DNA of 5,528 bases from Betaproteobacteria bacterium (lineage in GTDB: Bacteria; Pseudomonadota; Gammaproteobacteria; Burkholderiales; Ferrovaceae), in the NCBI GenBank assembly GCA_028870615.1, contig JAGWPH010000027.1, positions 1-5,528 on the forward strand, in the 5' to 3' direction. Shown here in pieces: positions 5,350 to 5,528 of this stretch. Made by a program: the position numbers and the translations under genes. The notes beneath the pieces are model-generated. The model saw only the letters and a program-made list of their open reading frames with translations, made no database searches and was not told where the DNA came from. Each line of letters begins with the position of its first letter. Position 1 is the first letter of the stretch.

Positions 5350-5435
5350 GGATGACGGGGTCAGGTTGCCAATCAGGCCCTTCGTAGGATAGCCTTGACA
5401 GTTTTCCGTGACTCACCTCCTTGCCGGAGCTCCTC

Positions 5436-5528
5436 ATGCCATTCGTCAGCCACAACCCAGCCACCGAGATTGTCAGCGCACAGTTTCCCAGCCTGGATAA
5501 AGCGGCTTTGCTGACCGCGCTGGCCAAC
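5436..5528 (+). CDS. Aldehyde dehydrogenase-like protein, N-terminus (runs off the right edge)
   Basis: Thirty-one codons are visible from ATG 5436. The start MPFVSHNPATEIV followed by a helix LDKAALLTALAN matches the beginning of the NAD(P)-dependent aldehyde dehydrogenase superfamily, in particular the succinate-semialdehyde dehydrogenase-like branch, whose proteins often begin with a short strand and SxNPATxE. Such enzymes oxidise aldehydes to acids in the cytoplasm. GGAG at 5426-5429 is 6 bases before ATG, a good ribosome binding site. The catalytic Cys and Glu and the nucleotide-binding domain are beyond the window, so substrate and even family rest on a short stretch. The gene is divergent from the porin and shares its upstream region. 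Confidence 0.6.
   Translation, partial: MPFVSHNPATEIVSAQFPSLDKAALLTALAN

Larger units (their letters stand above)
5086..5435. promoter_or_regulatory. Divergent control region between porin and aldehyde dehydrogenase-like gene
   Basis: These 350 bases hold no convincing gene on either strand. The porin side (5100-5230) contains the porin ribosome binding site, a TATACT -10-like hexamer at 5142-5147 (minus strand) and an FNR-type box at 5215-5228. Its best -35, TGGACA at 5168-5173, is 20 bases away, which is too far for a standard promoter. An alternative is TTGCCT (5180-5185) with TAATTT (5157-5162), spaced 17. The other half has three short palindromes and the ribosome binding site of the plus-strand gene. 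No clear promoter for that gene was found; TTGACA at 5395-5400 has no good -10 at the right distance. Confidence 0.5.

Noticed and set aside
5339..5527. Minus-strand open frame near the right edge
   Set aside because: It is antisense to the dehydrogenase-like start and to non-coding DNA, with no family resemblance.
1..5528. tRNA, rRNA or CRISPR array
   Set aside because: No cloverleaf-like sequence, conserved rRNA segment or regularly spaced identical repeats were seen.

Overview
The window looks like a Gram-negative proteobacterium, most likely a betaproteobacterium. It carries flhD-flhC, which is largely restricted to beta- and enteric gammaproteobacteria, an outer-membrane porin ending in Phe, and an exported ChaN-family protein. 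The FlhC C-terminus (four-Cys motif followed by PPSRAGKT) is of the kind found in betaproteobacteria. The exact genus cannot be fixed from the sequence.

Layout: (1) 1-660 is the 5' part of an IS481-family insertion sequence, with the transposase on the minus strand and running off the left edge. Its outer tip carries two copies of a TGTAAA-NN-ATGTCTC motif and probably ends near 660. (2) 661-920 is an AT-rich region upstream of flhD with several inverted and direct repeats, including a CGAA-loop hairpin just before the flhD ribosome binding site. (3) 921-1815 is flhD-flhC, the flagellar master regulator operon. (4) 1926-2354 is a free-standing CheA-type Hpt (histidine phosphotransfer) protein. 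(5) 2369-3250 on the minus strand is a secreted ChaN-like protein (Cofac_haem_bdg family), convergent with the Hpt gene. (6) 3312-3355 is a near-perfect hairpin terminator. (7) 3370-5085 on the minus strand is a 571-residue porin with an N-terminal coiled coil. (8) 5086-5435 is a divergent intergenic region with a good FNR/Anr-type box and three small palindromes. (9) 5436-5528 is the start of an aldehyde dehydrogenase-like gene on the plus strand.

How the parts may work together: FlhD and FlhC would form the activator of flagellar genes, and the IS sits in their upstream region, where IS insertions are known in E. coli to change motility. The Hpt protein has the phospho-accepting histidine of CheA but no kinase, so it may act as a phosphorelay or chemotaxis accessory, or be a remnant of a cheA gene; this is inference. 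The porin and the ALDH-like gene are divergent and share a control region that may respond to oxygen or nitrogen oxides through an FNR-family regulator. I see no clear evidence for a wholly new system. The most unusual items are the orphan CheA-type Hpt with its structured, ambiguous start region, the hairpin in the flhD leader, and the FNR box between porin and dehydrogenase.
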